Shown: in pieces, positions 18,383 to 26,566 of the stretch
How positions within the stretch are numbered: position 1 is the first letter of the stretch
Layout: every line of letters begins with the position of its first letter
Assembly: GCF_004349265.1 (NCBI RefSeq)
Contig: NZ_SMFL01000011.1
Coordinates: 124,001-188,000, forward strand
Length of the DNA stretch: 64,000 bases
Reading direction: 5' to 3'
Source: Dyadobacter psychrotolerans
GTDB taxonomy: Bacteria; Bacteroidota; Bacteroidia; Cytophagales; Spirosomataceae
Notes under the pieces: generated by a model
Seen by the model: the letters and a program-made list of their open reading frames with translations, nothing else
Databases searched by the model: none
Told to the model about the DNA's origin: nothing
Translations under genes and position numbers: made by a program

Positions 18383-18534
18383 GGTGCTCTGCACCTTGGA
18401 AAACAGTCTCTGATTTATGATTTCTATAAATATTAAGGGTGCTCTGCACCTCTTTTGTACCGATTAATAAGGTGCAGAGCACCCTAATATTTGTAGAAAA
18501 CCAAATAAAAACGTCAATCAAGGTGCAGAGCACC
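18383..18534. repeat. REP-like palindrome cluster, four copies as a nested inverted pair
   Basis: The 13-bp hairpin GGTGCTCTGCACC occurs at 18383-18395 and 18438-18450, and its reverse complement GGTGCAGAGCACC at 18471-18483 and 18522-18534. The flanks match as well. The two inner copies share about 15 bp of outer flank (TTTCTAYAAATATTA) in inverted orientation, and the two outer copies share CGGTGCTCTGCACCTTG. The whole block can therefore fold as a nested palindrome. Spacing is uneven (42, 20 and 38 bp), so it is not CRISPR. It lies about 100 bp upstream of a Y1 transposase gene, the arrangement of REP/BIME elements with their RAYT. No protein-coding gene was found in 18286-18567. Confidence 0.8.
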
Positions 18535-18567
18535 GTAATAAAACCAATTCAAGGTAGTTTAATCTAA

Positions 18568-19692
18568 CTAAACATTTTTAAAATCCGGCAATTGTATTAA
18601 CGCGCCGCCTTGTAATGCCGACTCGTGCGCCAGGATACCTACGCTCGTCCAGTTGGCCGACTGCCACGCATTCGGGAAAGGATCACGGTCTTCGATCAAT
18701 GCACTGATAAACTCATTGGCCAAATGCGGATGCGAACCGCCATGGCCGCCGCCCTGTACAAATGATAAATGTGAATGATCATCCAGATCATAAACGCCTT
18801 TTCCTGTGAAATGCTGAATTTCCTTCGGCAGTAAATGCGCATAATCCGGCGTTTTCACGCGTTCTGCAATTTCATGCTCCGGTTTTTTAGCTGTATGGAT
18901 CACAGGATCTTCCCCTTCGATCAACGGCCATTCAAACGATTTTTTGCTTCCGTAAACTTCGAAGCTTTCACGGTACTGGCGTGCAACATCAAAAAGTGAA
19001 CGGTATACATAAGCAGACAAATCGCTGTCTTTAAATTTAATATGCGCCGACTCAACTGCAAAAGGTGAATTATGTATTTTAACAAGATCCTCACTGATCG
19101 TACCCGATCCGAAACAGGAAACATATTCTGCTTCGAGTTTCAGCAAACCTGCTACCGGGCCAACGCAATGTGTTGCGTAGTGCATCGGAGGCAATCCCGG
19201 CCAGTAATCAGGCCATCCTTCCATATCCTGCTGATGGCTTGCTTTCAAAAACTGTACTTTTCCAAGCTCACCTTTTTCATATAATTCTTTGGCAAAAAGG
19301 AATTCACGTGCATAAACCACGGTTTCCATCATCATATATTTTTTGCCGGTTTCCTTCGTAACCTTTACAATCTCAATGCAATCTTCAACGCTGGTTGCCA
19401 TTGGGACTGTACAAGCCACATGTTTGCCGGCACGTAATGCTTTTAGTGTTTGTTCCGCGTGGTTTGGAATCGGAGAATTAATGTGAACCGCGTCAACCAA
19501 TGGGTCATTCAGCAAATCATCATAACTTGTATAACGAACATCGATGCCATACTGATCACCTACTTCATTTAATTTCGATTCTGTACGCTGGCAAATCGCG
19601 TACATATTCGCATCCGGATGTTGCTGATAAATAGGAATAAATTCGGCTCCGAAACCAAGACCAACGATTGCAACATTAATTTTTTTAGACAT
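18568..19692 (-). CDS. Gfo/Idh/MocA-family oxidoreductase, cytoplasmic
   Basis: This 374-residue protein has an N-terminal Rossmann domain (about 4-125; VAIVGLGFGAEF for the nucleotide) and a C-terminal alpha/beta domain for substrate. No signal peptide is present, so it should be cytoplasmic and use NAD(P). The family's usual E-K-P motif, whose lysine is catalytic, is replaced here by C94-T-V-P97 within HVACTVPMAT. Another odd point is a histidine-rich stretch QGGGHGGSHPHLANEF near 325-340. Members oxidise or reduce sugars and inositols. The replacement of lysine suggests an unusual reaction or a non-classical mechanism. Downstream on the same strand, beyond the REP locus, lies the large ThuA-PVC lipoprotein gene. 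Confidence 0.9.
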   Translation of the reverse strand: MSKKINVAIVGLGFGAEFIPIYQQHPDANMYAICQRTESKLNEVGDQYGIDVRYTSYDDLLNDPLVDAVHINSPIPNHAEQTLKALRAGKHVACTVPMATSVEDCIEIVKVTKETGKKYMMMETVVYAREFLFAKELYEKGELGKVQFLKASHQQDMEGWPDYWPGLPPMHYATHCVGPVAGLLKLEAEYVSCFGSGTISEDLVKIHNSPFAVESAHIKFKDSDLSAYVYRSLFDVARQYRESFEVYGSKKSFEWPLIEGEDPVIHTAKKPEHEIAERVKTPDYAHLLPKEIQHFTGKGVYDLDDHSHLSFVQGGGHGGSHPHLANEFISALIEDRDPFPNAWQSANWTSVGILAHESALQGGALIQLPDFKNV

Positions 19693-19948
19693 AGATTAAT
19701 TAGAAATATTGAATTTTTAATATACAAATTAAGGGATGTATGTGTGATGTTGTGTCCTGAATTGCCGGATAAGTGACTCGCTTGCCCGGGCATAGAATTG
19801 ACAATACAATTTTAAAACAAAATAATGCTAAAAACTTTACGTCTTTTGATTAGTACTTAGCGTATTTTGATCAATTTTTTAATTGAATGGGATTTTGGAG
19901 CAAAATATTGCTAGAATTTAACGAAGTAAGAAAATTGGTAAAAAGACA

Positions 19949-21169
19949 TTACAGATCTTCTGAAACGCTGAATTCGTCCTTTTTACCAGTGTTTTGGTCA
20001 ATCCAGACCAGGATTCCAACCCTATTCCGTGTAGGCTCCAGCTGATCTTTAAAGCCGGCCAGCACAATATAATTATCTCCGTCTGCTACCTGATCCAGCT
20101 CAGACAAATCTGATGATTGCGACCAGATTATTTTTCCATCTCTGCCCAGCCGGTGAATTACAAATTTCCCGTCCCGGCCCAAAATATCTTTGGACATCAC
20201 CAGCGTTGAGCTCGGGTTGGGAACATCCCAAACCATCTGTTCTTTTCTTTTAATAAAACCTCCCTGTAAAAAACTTTTGTCGCCGGTTTGTTTGGCAGTA
20301 GAAATATCCAGCTCAATTTCCTGTCGGTCGTCTAACTTATACCGAACCTGGTAATACCGGTTCTGACCGTCCTTATCCGGCTGACCGGGAGCTCCCGGCC
20401 ATTTGAAAAGTTGCTCCCTTTGTCGTTTGGAAAGTAGACCATGCCAAATTCCCTTGCCGGCAAGAAATGAATTGATCAGATTTCCGTATATATAATTGTA
20501 GTAGGCGTAAACACCGGGTTGTTTGGTATAGGTGAAACCATCTTCGGCAGTTTTTCTCCATGTTATGCCTTCGAGAATTTTTTCGGCATCGGTTATTTTA
20601 GCGGTAAGTTCATCGACCTGAAAATACCGGGCATCAAGGCTTTTGATTACCAACGCTGCATTGGGCTCGGAAACTTTGAAAAAAGCAATTTCCTTTGGTA
20701 AAACACCTGCAATTTCAGGATTCTGTTTTTTTATGGTTTCAAGATCCGTGGTAACTGTAAGAGAAACCGGATCATACAGTTTTGGTCCCGAATTCCATAT
20801 CCATAACCCGTTTTTGACCGGTCCGAGAATCTTTGGCTCACTTTCCTGTATAGCACTTTTTATTTCTGAAATGATTTCGGACTTAATCAGCCTCCCACTT
20901 TCTGCATCACGAACACAAAGCCTGTAAACCGAAAAATATTCAGTGAAAGTATTACTTCGTCTGGAAGTAAATTTACTTCGGACTTTTTCTTCAACTGTCA
21001 GGTAAAAGAACATCTTTCTCCCGCCTGCATCAACCCTGGCCAGAGGTCCATAGAGTCGGGGCGGATAAACCTGCCGGACCTGCTCAGGCAAAAAAACAAT
21101 AAAGGTTATAATCAAACCGATGATCGCCGTAAAAATGATCAATGCCCTGAGAAAGCCGTTCCTCTTCAT
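19949..21169 (-). CDS. Membrane-anchored protein of unknown function, possibly PA2928 family
   Basis: I do not recognise this 406-residue protein with certainty. One transmembrane helix (about 8-28; ALIIFTAIIGLIITFIVFL) follows a short basic N-terminus, so the rest probably lies in the periplasm. The remainder is mostly beta with several charged loops, including DKDGQNRYYQVRYKLDDRQ. Two segments near the C-terminus look like propeller-type strands (LGRDGKFVIHRLGRDGKIIW). It weakly recalls PA2928-type proteins, which are also uncharacterised. A divergent GNAT gene starts 83 bp away; no neighbour on its own strand is close, so it appears to be transcribed alone. Confidence 0.6.
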   Translation of the reverse strand: MKRNGFLRALIIFTAIIGLIITFIVFLPEQVRQVYPPRLYGPLARVDAGGRKMFFYLTVEEKVRSKFTSRRSNTFTEYFSVYRLCVRDAESGRLIKSEIISEIKSAIQESEPKILGPVKNGLWIWNSGPKLYDPVSLTVTTDLETIKKQNPEIAGVLPKEIAFFKVSEPNAALVIKSLDARYFQVDELTAKITDAEKILEGITWRKTAEDGFTYTKQPGVYAYYNYIYGNLINSFLAGKGIWHGLLSKRQREQLFKWPGAPGQPDKDGQNRYYQVRYKLDDRQEIELDISTAKQTGDKSFLQGGFIKRKEQMVWDVPNPSSTLVMSKDILGRDGKFVIHRLGRDGKIIWSQSSDLSELDQVADGDNYIVLAGFKDQLEPTRNRVGILVWIDQNTGKKDEFSVSEDL

Positions 21170-21252
21170 AGTATTTTGTTTTTCTTAAAATTATAGGATT
21201 GGCAGCGATTTGTACGGCAAATAGTACTTGACTTATTCAGTGGTAAAACAAT

Positions 21253-21834
21253 ATGAAACTACATAACTTCGCCGGCATGATCAGACAAGGAACACCTCAA
21301 GACGCCAAGGAAGTAGCCCCTTTGTTTATCCTGGCAATGGGGCACATAGCAGGTATTTTCGCCAACTCCGACCGGTATGAAGATGCTATACCCTTTTTTG
21401 AGGAATTTTTTAAAAGGGCAGATAATCAATACAGTTATGTACACACGCAGGTTTATGAGGATGAAACAGGCATTCTGGGCTCCGTAACCGGTTATGATGG
21501 CGCCGACCTCCACAGGTTAAGACAGCCGATTCTGGAACAGCTGCGAAAAACAAAACCTGGTTTTACGCCGGACGATGAAACTGAGGCGGGAGAATACTAT
21601 CTGGATTGTATAAATGTGGGCAATGCACATCAGGGTAAAGGAATTGGGAAAAAACTGATCCACGCATTTTGTGAAAAGGCGCTCAACCTGGGTTACACGC
21701 GTGTAGGGCTAATCGTTGACCTGGAAAATCCGGATGCGAAAATTATCTATGAAAAAGTGGGATTTGAGATAGCAGGTAAAAAGCGTTTTATGGGGCATCA
21801 ATATTTTCATATGGTTAAAAACCTGAGAAATTGA
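21253..21834 (+). CDS. GNAT-family N-acetyltransferase
   Basis: This 193-residue acetyltransferase of the GNAT fold transfers an acetyl group from acetyl-CoA to an amine. The coenzyme-binding signature is seen as NAHQGKGIGKKLIHAF (about 135-150), the Q/R-x-x-G-x-G/A motif, followed by ENPDAKIIYEKVGFE, the usual C-terminal element. ATG at 21253 is used here; a second ATG at 21277 (MIRQGTPQD) matches the usual beginning of the fold and may be the true start. No substrate can be assigned. A hairpin with T-rich tail at 21969-21999 ends the unit. Confidence 0.9.
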   Translation: MKLHNFAGMIRQGTPQDAKEVAPLFILAMGHIAGIFANSDRYEDAIPFFEEFFKRADNQYSYVHTQVYEDETGILGSVTGYDGADLHRLRQPILEQLRKTKPGFTPDDETEAGEYYLDCINVGNAHQGKGIGKKLIHAFCEKALNLGYTRVGLIVDLENPDAKIIYEKVGFEIAGKKRFMGHQYFHMVKNLRN

Positions 21835-21968
21835 TCTGATCTTAATGATTCGGAAAGCCCTGTCCATCCTGTATGGGAAACAATAATCTGTCTCTTTATT
21901 ATAAGGAGATTGAATTCTTGACAAATTAATTTAAGTTTGATGTAATTAATTTGATAATTGTATGTAGT

Positions 21969-21999
21969 ATAACGCTCACAAATTATTGAGCGTTATTTT
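21969..21999 (+). terminator. Rho-independent terminator after the GNAT gene
   Basis: ATAACGCTCA (21969-21978) pairs with TGAGCGTTAT (21987-21996) around an 8-base loop and is followed by TTT. It lies 135 bp after the GNAT stop and before the first M4 protease start. Confidence 0.65.
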
Positions 22000-22042
22000 G
22001 ATATAATTTGATAATGATTTTCTTTAAGCTTACCTCGACTCT

Positions 22043-25000
22043 ATGAAGTGTACTTTACAATTTATTTTAGGTTTCATATTATGCGCCTTTACGGCTGTTG
22101 CCCAGGATGCGGTAAAAAATGAGGTAAATTCATTTACTGCAAAAACAGGAGCCGTTGCTACTATTGGCAAGGCTACGAATTCAGTAAATTTTATACGGTT
22201 TCCTGCCGCGAATGCTATAAAACTATCGGGCTCTGCCGGAGAAGACAAAGCGCTTTTGTTTGTTAAACAAAACACAGGTCTTTTTAAAGCAAAATGGGAT
22301 AAAGAAGCTTATCAGGTTAAAGAAAGCAGGAAAGATAATTATGGCCTGGAGCATGTTGCCTTGCAGCAGTACGTGGAGGGTGTGCCTGTTTTTGACGGTG
22401 TACTTAAGTTTCACTTTAACCGCAGCGCAGACCTCAGCTCAATGAACGGAAATTTCATTTCTGTCCCCAAGCTGAAAACTGTTGCTTCCATATCCCCGGA
22501 AGAAGCTGCATCTGCTGCGATCAAATATGTTACCGGTCAAAAGTTTGGTCAATTCGCGGCACCTTTAAAAGTCAATAAGAACACTCTTTATATATTTCAA
22601 AAAGGTCTGGCGCAGGGTTACCAGGGACGTGTTCATTTGGTGTATGAGGTCGAAGTTGCTAATGATTTGGACGTCAGAGAATATTTGTATGTCGATGCGC
22701 ATTCGAAAGAGCTCGTGGAACAGTTCACGGGCATGCACAGTATTGACAGGAAGGTTTACGAAACTTCAATATCGGGCGTAAATCTCAAATGGCAGGAGTC
22801 AAACGGAACAAGCGGAGCCGCATTTAATGCTTTGGATGTCTGGCAGAAATCGGAAGTAGTTAGCGCCGGGCACATTTATAATCTGATGAAAAATACATTT
22901 GGTCACAATTCCTATGACAATGCAGGTGCCACGATGATTACGATCAATAATAATCCGGATATCAATTGTCCCAATGCTACATGGAATGGCCGGACTGCCA
23001 ATTATTGTACCGGAACTGCCTCTGATGATGTTGTCGCACACGAATGGGCTCATGCCTATACAGAATATACAAGCGGACTGATTTACGCCTGGCAGGCTGG
23101 TGCGCTGAACGAAGCTTATTCTGACATCTGGGGTGAGACGGTCGATCAGTTGAACAACTATATGGATGAAAGTGAAAGTGCAGATGCCAGAACCGGATGC
23201 GGAAGTTCAGCTCGCTGGAAGTTGGGAGAAAAAACTACTGCTTTTGGAGGTGCCTTACGTGATATGTGGGATCCGAATTGTGAAGGCGACCCGGGAAAAG
23301 TTTCCGATCCGCAATATTGGTGTTCCGCTGTTGACAATGGCGGGGTTCATATTAACTCAGGAATCTTAAATCATGCCTATGCCTTACTGGTTGATGGCGG
23401 CACTTATAATGGACAAAAAATCACAGGATTAGGGTTAACCAAGGCAGCGCATATTTTCTGGAGGGCACAGTCGCATTATATGACAAGTACCACAGATTTT
23501 GCCAGCCAAGCAGATATTCTTGAGGCATCCTTACTCGATCTCGTTGGGGTTAATTTACCGGCATTGTCAACATCAGAGAGTGCAGCAGGTCTTTCGGGAG
23601 AAACTATAACCACGGCCGATGCCGAGCAGTTGGCTAAGGTAATTGCAGCAGTAGAATTAAGGCTGCCAAACGCTTGTGGCTTTCCTAAGTTGTTGGCAGA
23701 TGTTCCGACAATTTGTTCAGGTGCTTTACCAGAGAGCGCCATCTTTTATGAAAGTTTTGAAAATGGTCTTTCAAACTGGACTGTAAGTTCGACGGGAAGT
23801 GGCCAGAACTGGACAGCAAGAAACTGGGTACTTAAATCACCGGCACCAGGCGGACGCTCCGGCAATGTGGTTTTTGGAATTGATCTGGATGCCGGCGATT
23901 GTATAAATAATTTTCAGAACGGCCTTATTAGTATTGCCAGTCCGGTAATTTCGATACCGGCAGGATCTTCGGGTCCCTTCAATATGGCGTTTGATCATTT
24001 TGTAGCAACCGAATCTGGTTACGACGGGGGAAATATCAAATACAGGATTAATGGCGGAGCCTGGATCTTGCTTCCTGCCTCAGCCTTTACGGCAAATGGT
24101 TATAATAAAATACTGGTGGCAAATAGCGGCAATCCATTACAAGGCCAGCCTGGTTTTTCCGGTGCGGATGACGGTTCGGTTGGTGGCAGCTGGGGGCAAA
24201 GCCGCATTGATCTGAGTAAATTAGGATTGGTGGCTGGACAAACAATTCAGTTTCAATGGGATTTTGGTACAGATGGCTGTGGCGGACTCGAAGGCTGGTA
24301 TCTGGATGATATCCGGGTTTATTCCTGCGCTACTCCTTCTGTGCAATTTGTAACTACATCAACCACAGTAAATGAAGGCGAAGCTACAATTGAAAGTCCG
24401 GCCCCAAATAGTTGTTTAAAATATGTTGAAAAAACGGTTGTTGTTAAAATAAACAAAGCACCTTCTCAACCGGTGACAATTACTTTTAATTTGTCAGAAG
24501 GAACCGCAAAACAGGGCGCCACTGCGGATTATAATTTGTCTCCATCCAGTTTTGTTCTCCATGCAGGCAATTTGTCTCAGGAAATAAAAGTCAGGATTTA
24601 TGATGATGCGTATGTTGAGGAGAGTGAGACTTTTACTTTAACTTACTCCCTAAACAGTTCGTCGGGAGGCGATGCCTACGCAGAGTTGTTTAATCAAAGC
24701 CACACATTTACCATTACGGACAACGATAAGGTGCCGACAATCGTGGGAATGACACTTGTTTCGGAAGATTTTGAACAAGGTATGCCGGCAGGCTGGAATG
24801 TTGTTGGAGGTGGGACTTACCCTTCGGCATGGTCAGTGGCTCTGCTTCCTTCGGTTTCTCTGGATCCTGCAAAGCCTAAACTTTTGTTTATAAACAGTGA
24901 CGCGGCTGGCATGGTAACATTGGATAGAGTCGTTGAATCGGCTCCGTTTAATACAGTTGGGATGAGCAATATTAATTTGTCCTTTTTAGAATACTTTTAT

Positions 25001-26266
25001 GTGTGGCCAAGTTCCTTTGCAGAACAGGGTTTGGTAGATGTATGGGACGGAACGGCGTGGCGAAATGTATTAACCCAAAACCAGGCAACCGGAACATCAG
25101 GCTCCTGGACTTCGCCTGCGCAGAGGAGCATTTCCATCCCTGCCGCTTACGCCAATCCATTAATGAAAATCCGTTTCCGTTACATTGCGAATTATGATTA
25201 CTGGTGGGGGATTGACAACGTGAAAATAACAGCAGAATCGCCGAAACAAATTCAAACTACAGTTTCTTTAATTCCGGATGACCAGTATCTTGGACCTAAC
25301 TCTACTGTACATTTTTATGATCCTGCCTCGGGGAATCTGATGGCCAGGATCAACAATTTCAGCAATCATGATTATGGGTGTACTACGGTTGCTGTGGATC
25401 GCGAGGGAGTTGATGCAACCAACTGGCAGGGAAATTCGCTGATCACCAATAAAACATTTAAGGTAACACCAGCTTACAACGATCCGGCTGGAAGTTATGA
25501 AATCACACTTTATTACCGTTCTTCGGAACTACCCAACTTCAATGTTTCCAAAATAAAATCCATGGGTAAAAGCAGCAGTGGTATTATGTCAGCGACTGCG
25601 GCAAATCTCAATTACTCAAAGATACAGGTTAGCGAAGCTTTAACTGCAGGCCTGGCTTTTACCTCTACTTTTAATACGGGCTTTTCGGGTTTTGGCCTTT
25701 CAAATGTTACGCCACCAGAAGCGCTGCCAGTGAGACTTATCGCTTTTGAAGGCAGGAACACGGCGGAAGGCAATATGCTTGCCTGGTCAACAAGTGAAGA
25801 AGTGCGGCATGACCGTTTTGAAATTGAAAGGTCTGCTGATTCAAAACATTTCACAGAAGTCGGCAGAATTTCAGGTTATGGAAATTCAAATGAACTTCAT
25901 TCGTATCAATACCTGGATTCCAAACCGGCCGGTGGAATAACCTATTACCGCCTAAAACAGATTGATACGGACGGTACTTTTGCGTACAGTAAAATTATCT
26001 CAGTCGATGGGGGAATTTTAGAAAAAGTAATATTTTATCCAAACCCGGTACAGTCGCTGTTAAGCATCGAATTACCCGATAAAACGTTGAAAGAAGTTGA
26101 TCTAAAAATCGTCAATTCGGCTGGGCAGGAAATTTTACGAAAGGAAAATGTCAAAACCGGCAGTGGAAGTTTCATACAAGACATTCACAAACTACCGTCG
26201 GGGATCTACCATGTTATCATTTCAACTCCAAATTCCGGTTACAGCTTTTCCGTGTTTAAGTTTTAG
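22043..26266 (+). CDS. T9SS-secreted M4 (thermolysin-like) metalloprotease, copy 1
   Basis: This 1407-residue secreted protease has a signal peptide (ending near AVAQ, residue 21) and an FTP/PepSY-type propeptide (about 30-225). The peptidase M4 domain (about 235-545) holds the zinc ligands in H333-E-W-A-H337, with the glutamate ligand downstream in NEAYSDIWGE. The catalytic histidine is in DNGGVHINSG. Then come a jelly-roll domain (about 570-770; SFENGLSNWTVSS and GWYLDDIRVYSC), a Calx-beta-like domain (about 775-910; EGTAKQGATADY), another jelly-roll (about 920-1080) and a type A T9SS sorting domain (about 1330-1407, opening FYPNPVQ). It is secreted by T9SS and probably surface-attached or released. 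A close paralogue follows at 26567. Confidence 0.93.
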   Translation: MKCTLQFILGFILCAFTAVAQDAVKNEVNSFTAKTGAVATIGKATNSVNFIRFPAANAIKLSGSAGEDKALLFVKQNTGLFKAKWDKEAYQVKESRKDNYGLEHVALQQYVEGVPVFDGVLKFHFNRSADLSSMNGNFISVPKLKTVASISPEEAASAAIKYVTGQKFGQFAAPLKVNKNTLYIFQKGLAQGYQGRVHLVYEVEVANDLDVREYLYVDAHSKELVEQFTGMHSIDRKVYETSISGVNLKWQESNGTSGAAFNALDVWQKSEVVSAGHIYNLMKNTFGHNSYDNAGATMITINNNPDINCPNATWNGRTANYCTGTASDDVVAHEWAHAYTEYTSGLIYAWQAGALNEAYSDIWGETVDQLNNYMDESESADARTGCGSSARWKLGEKTTAFGGALRDMWDPNCEGDPGKVSDPQYWCSAVDNGGVHINSGILNHAYALLVDGGTYNGQKITGLGLTKAAHIFWRAQSHYMTSTTDFASQADILEASLLDLVGVNLPALSTSESAAGLSGETITTADAEQLAKVIAAVELRLPNACGFPKLLADVPTICSGALPESAIFYESFENGLSNWTVSSTGSGQNWTARNWVLKSPAPGGRSGNVVFGIDLDAGDCINNFQNGLISIASPVISIPAGSSGPFNMAFDHFVATESGYDGGNIKYRINGGAWILLPASAFTANGYNKILVANSGNPLQGQPGFSGADDGSVGGSWGQSRIDLSKLGLVAGQTIQFQWDFGTDGCGGLEGWYLDDIRVYSCATPSVQFVTTSTTVNEGEATIESPAPNSCLKYVEKTVVVKINKAPSQPVTITFNLSEGTAKQGATADYNLSPSSFVLHAGNLSQEIKVRIYDDAYVEESETFTLTYSLNSSSGGDAYAELFNQSHTFTITDNDKVPTIVGMTLVSEDFEQGMPAGWNVVGGGTYPSAWSVALLPSVSLDPAKPKLLFINSDAAGMVTLDRVVESAPFNTVGMSNINLSFLEYFYVWPSSFAEQGLVDVWDGTAWRNVLTQNQATGTSGSWTSPAQRSISIPAAYANPLMKIRFRYIANYDYWWGIDNVKITAESPKQIQTTVSLIPDDQYLGPNSTVHFYDPASGNLMARINNFSNHDYGCTTVAVDREGVDATNWQGNSLITNKTFKVTPAYNDPAGSYEITLYYRSSELPNFNVSKIKSMGKSSSGIMSATAANLNYSKIQVSEALTAGLAFTSTFNTGFSGFGLSNVTPPEALPVRLIAFEGRNTAEGNMLAWSTSEEVRHDRFEIERSADSKHFTEVGRISGYGNSNELHSYQYLDSKPAGGITYYRLKQIDTDGTFAYSKIISVDGGILEKVIFYPNPVQSLLSIELPDKTLKEVDLKIVNSAGQEILRKENVKTGSGSFIQDIHKLPSGIYHVIISTPNSGYSFSVFKF

Positions 26267-26286
26267 CATACCTTATTAAGTTACTG

Positions 26287-26327
26287 AAAGCCACTTTCTG
26301 TGCTGATGTATAGAAAATGGCTTTTTG
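26287..26327 (+). terminator. Rho-independent terminator after M4 protease copy 1
   Basis: AAAGCCACTTTCT (26287-26299) pairs with AGAAAATGGCTTT (26312-26324) with one mismatch, and T's follow directly. It begins 21 bp after the stop codon, so the two proteases are probably separate transcripts. Confidence 0.75.
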
Positions 26328-26341
26328 TATTATTTACAGAG

Positions 26342-26358
26342 AGTCACTTTAAGTGACT
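26342..26358. promoter_or_regulatory. Palindrome AGTCACTT-T-AAGTGACT
   Basis: Two perfect 8-bp arms flank a single T. It is the first of three short palindromes in the 300 bp between the two protease genes. It could be an operator for the second gene; the binding protein is unknown. Confidence 0.35.
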
Positions 26359-26375
26359 TAAAAAAACTTCGTATA

Positions 26376-26392
26376 TACATACCCGGTATGTA
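26376..26392. promoter_or_regulatory. Palindrome TACATACC-C-GGTATGTA
   Basis: Perfect 8-bp arms around one C, about 175 bp upstream of the second M4 protease. Its shape fits a dimeric regulator site. No regulator gene is adjacent. Confidence 0.4.
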
Positions 26393-26419
26393 CAATCAGG
26401 TAGATCTTTTGCCGCTTCT

Positions 26420-26440
26420 TTAAGTATAAAAAATACTTAA
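26420..26440. promoter_or_regulatory. Inverted repeat TTAAGTAT-A5-ATACTTAA
   Basis: Perfect 8-bp arms flank five A's, about 127 bp upstream of the second M4 protease start. It is AT-only apart from one G/C pair per arm, so chance is a real alternative. Confidence 0.3.
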
Positions 26441-26566
26441 CAAAACCATATGAAAGACAAAAAGTTAGATTCGGATTTATTTTTTCGCCTTTAAATAAGT
26501 CATCAAAAGAATTTGTAGATGTTTGTCTATCTTAGGGGCTGATCTTACCATAAAACCTTACAATTT

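Noticed and set aside
18348..18533. 61-codon open frame on the minus strand across the repeats
   Set aside because: It consists of repeat sequence and has no family likeness; the repeats explain the open frame.
18383..18534. Possible small CRISPR array
   Set aside because: Copies are in both orientations and spacing is uneven (42, 20 and 38 bp); the unit is a 13-bp hairpin, so a REP-like array fits better.
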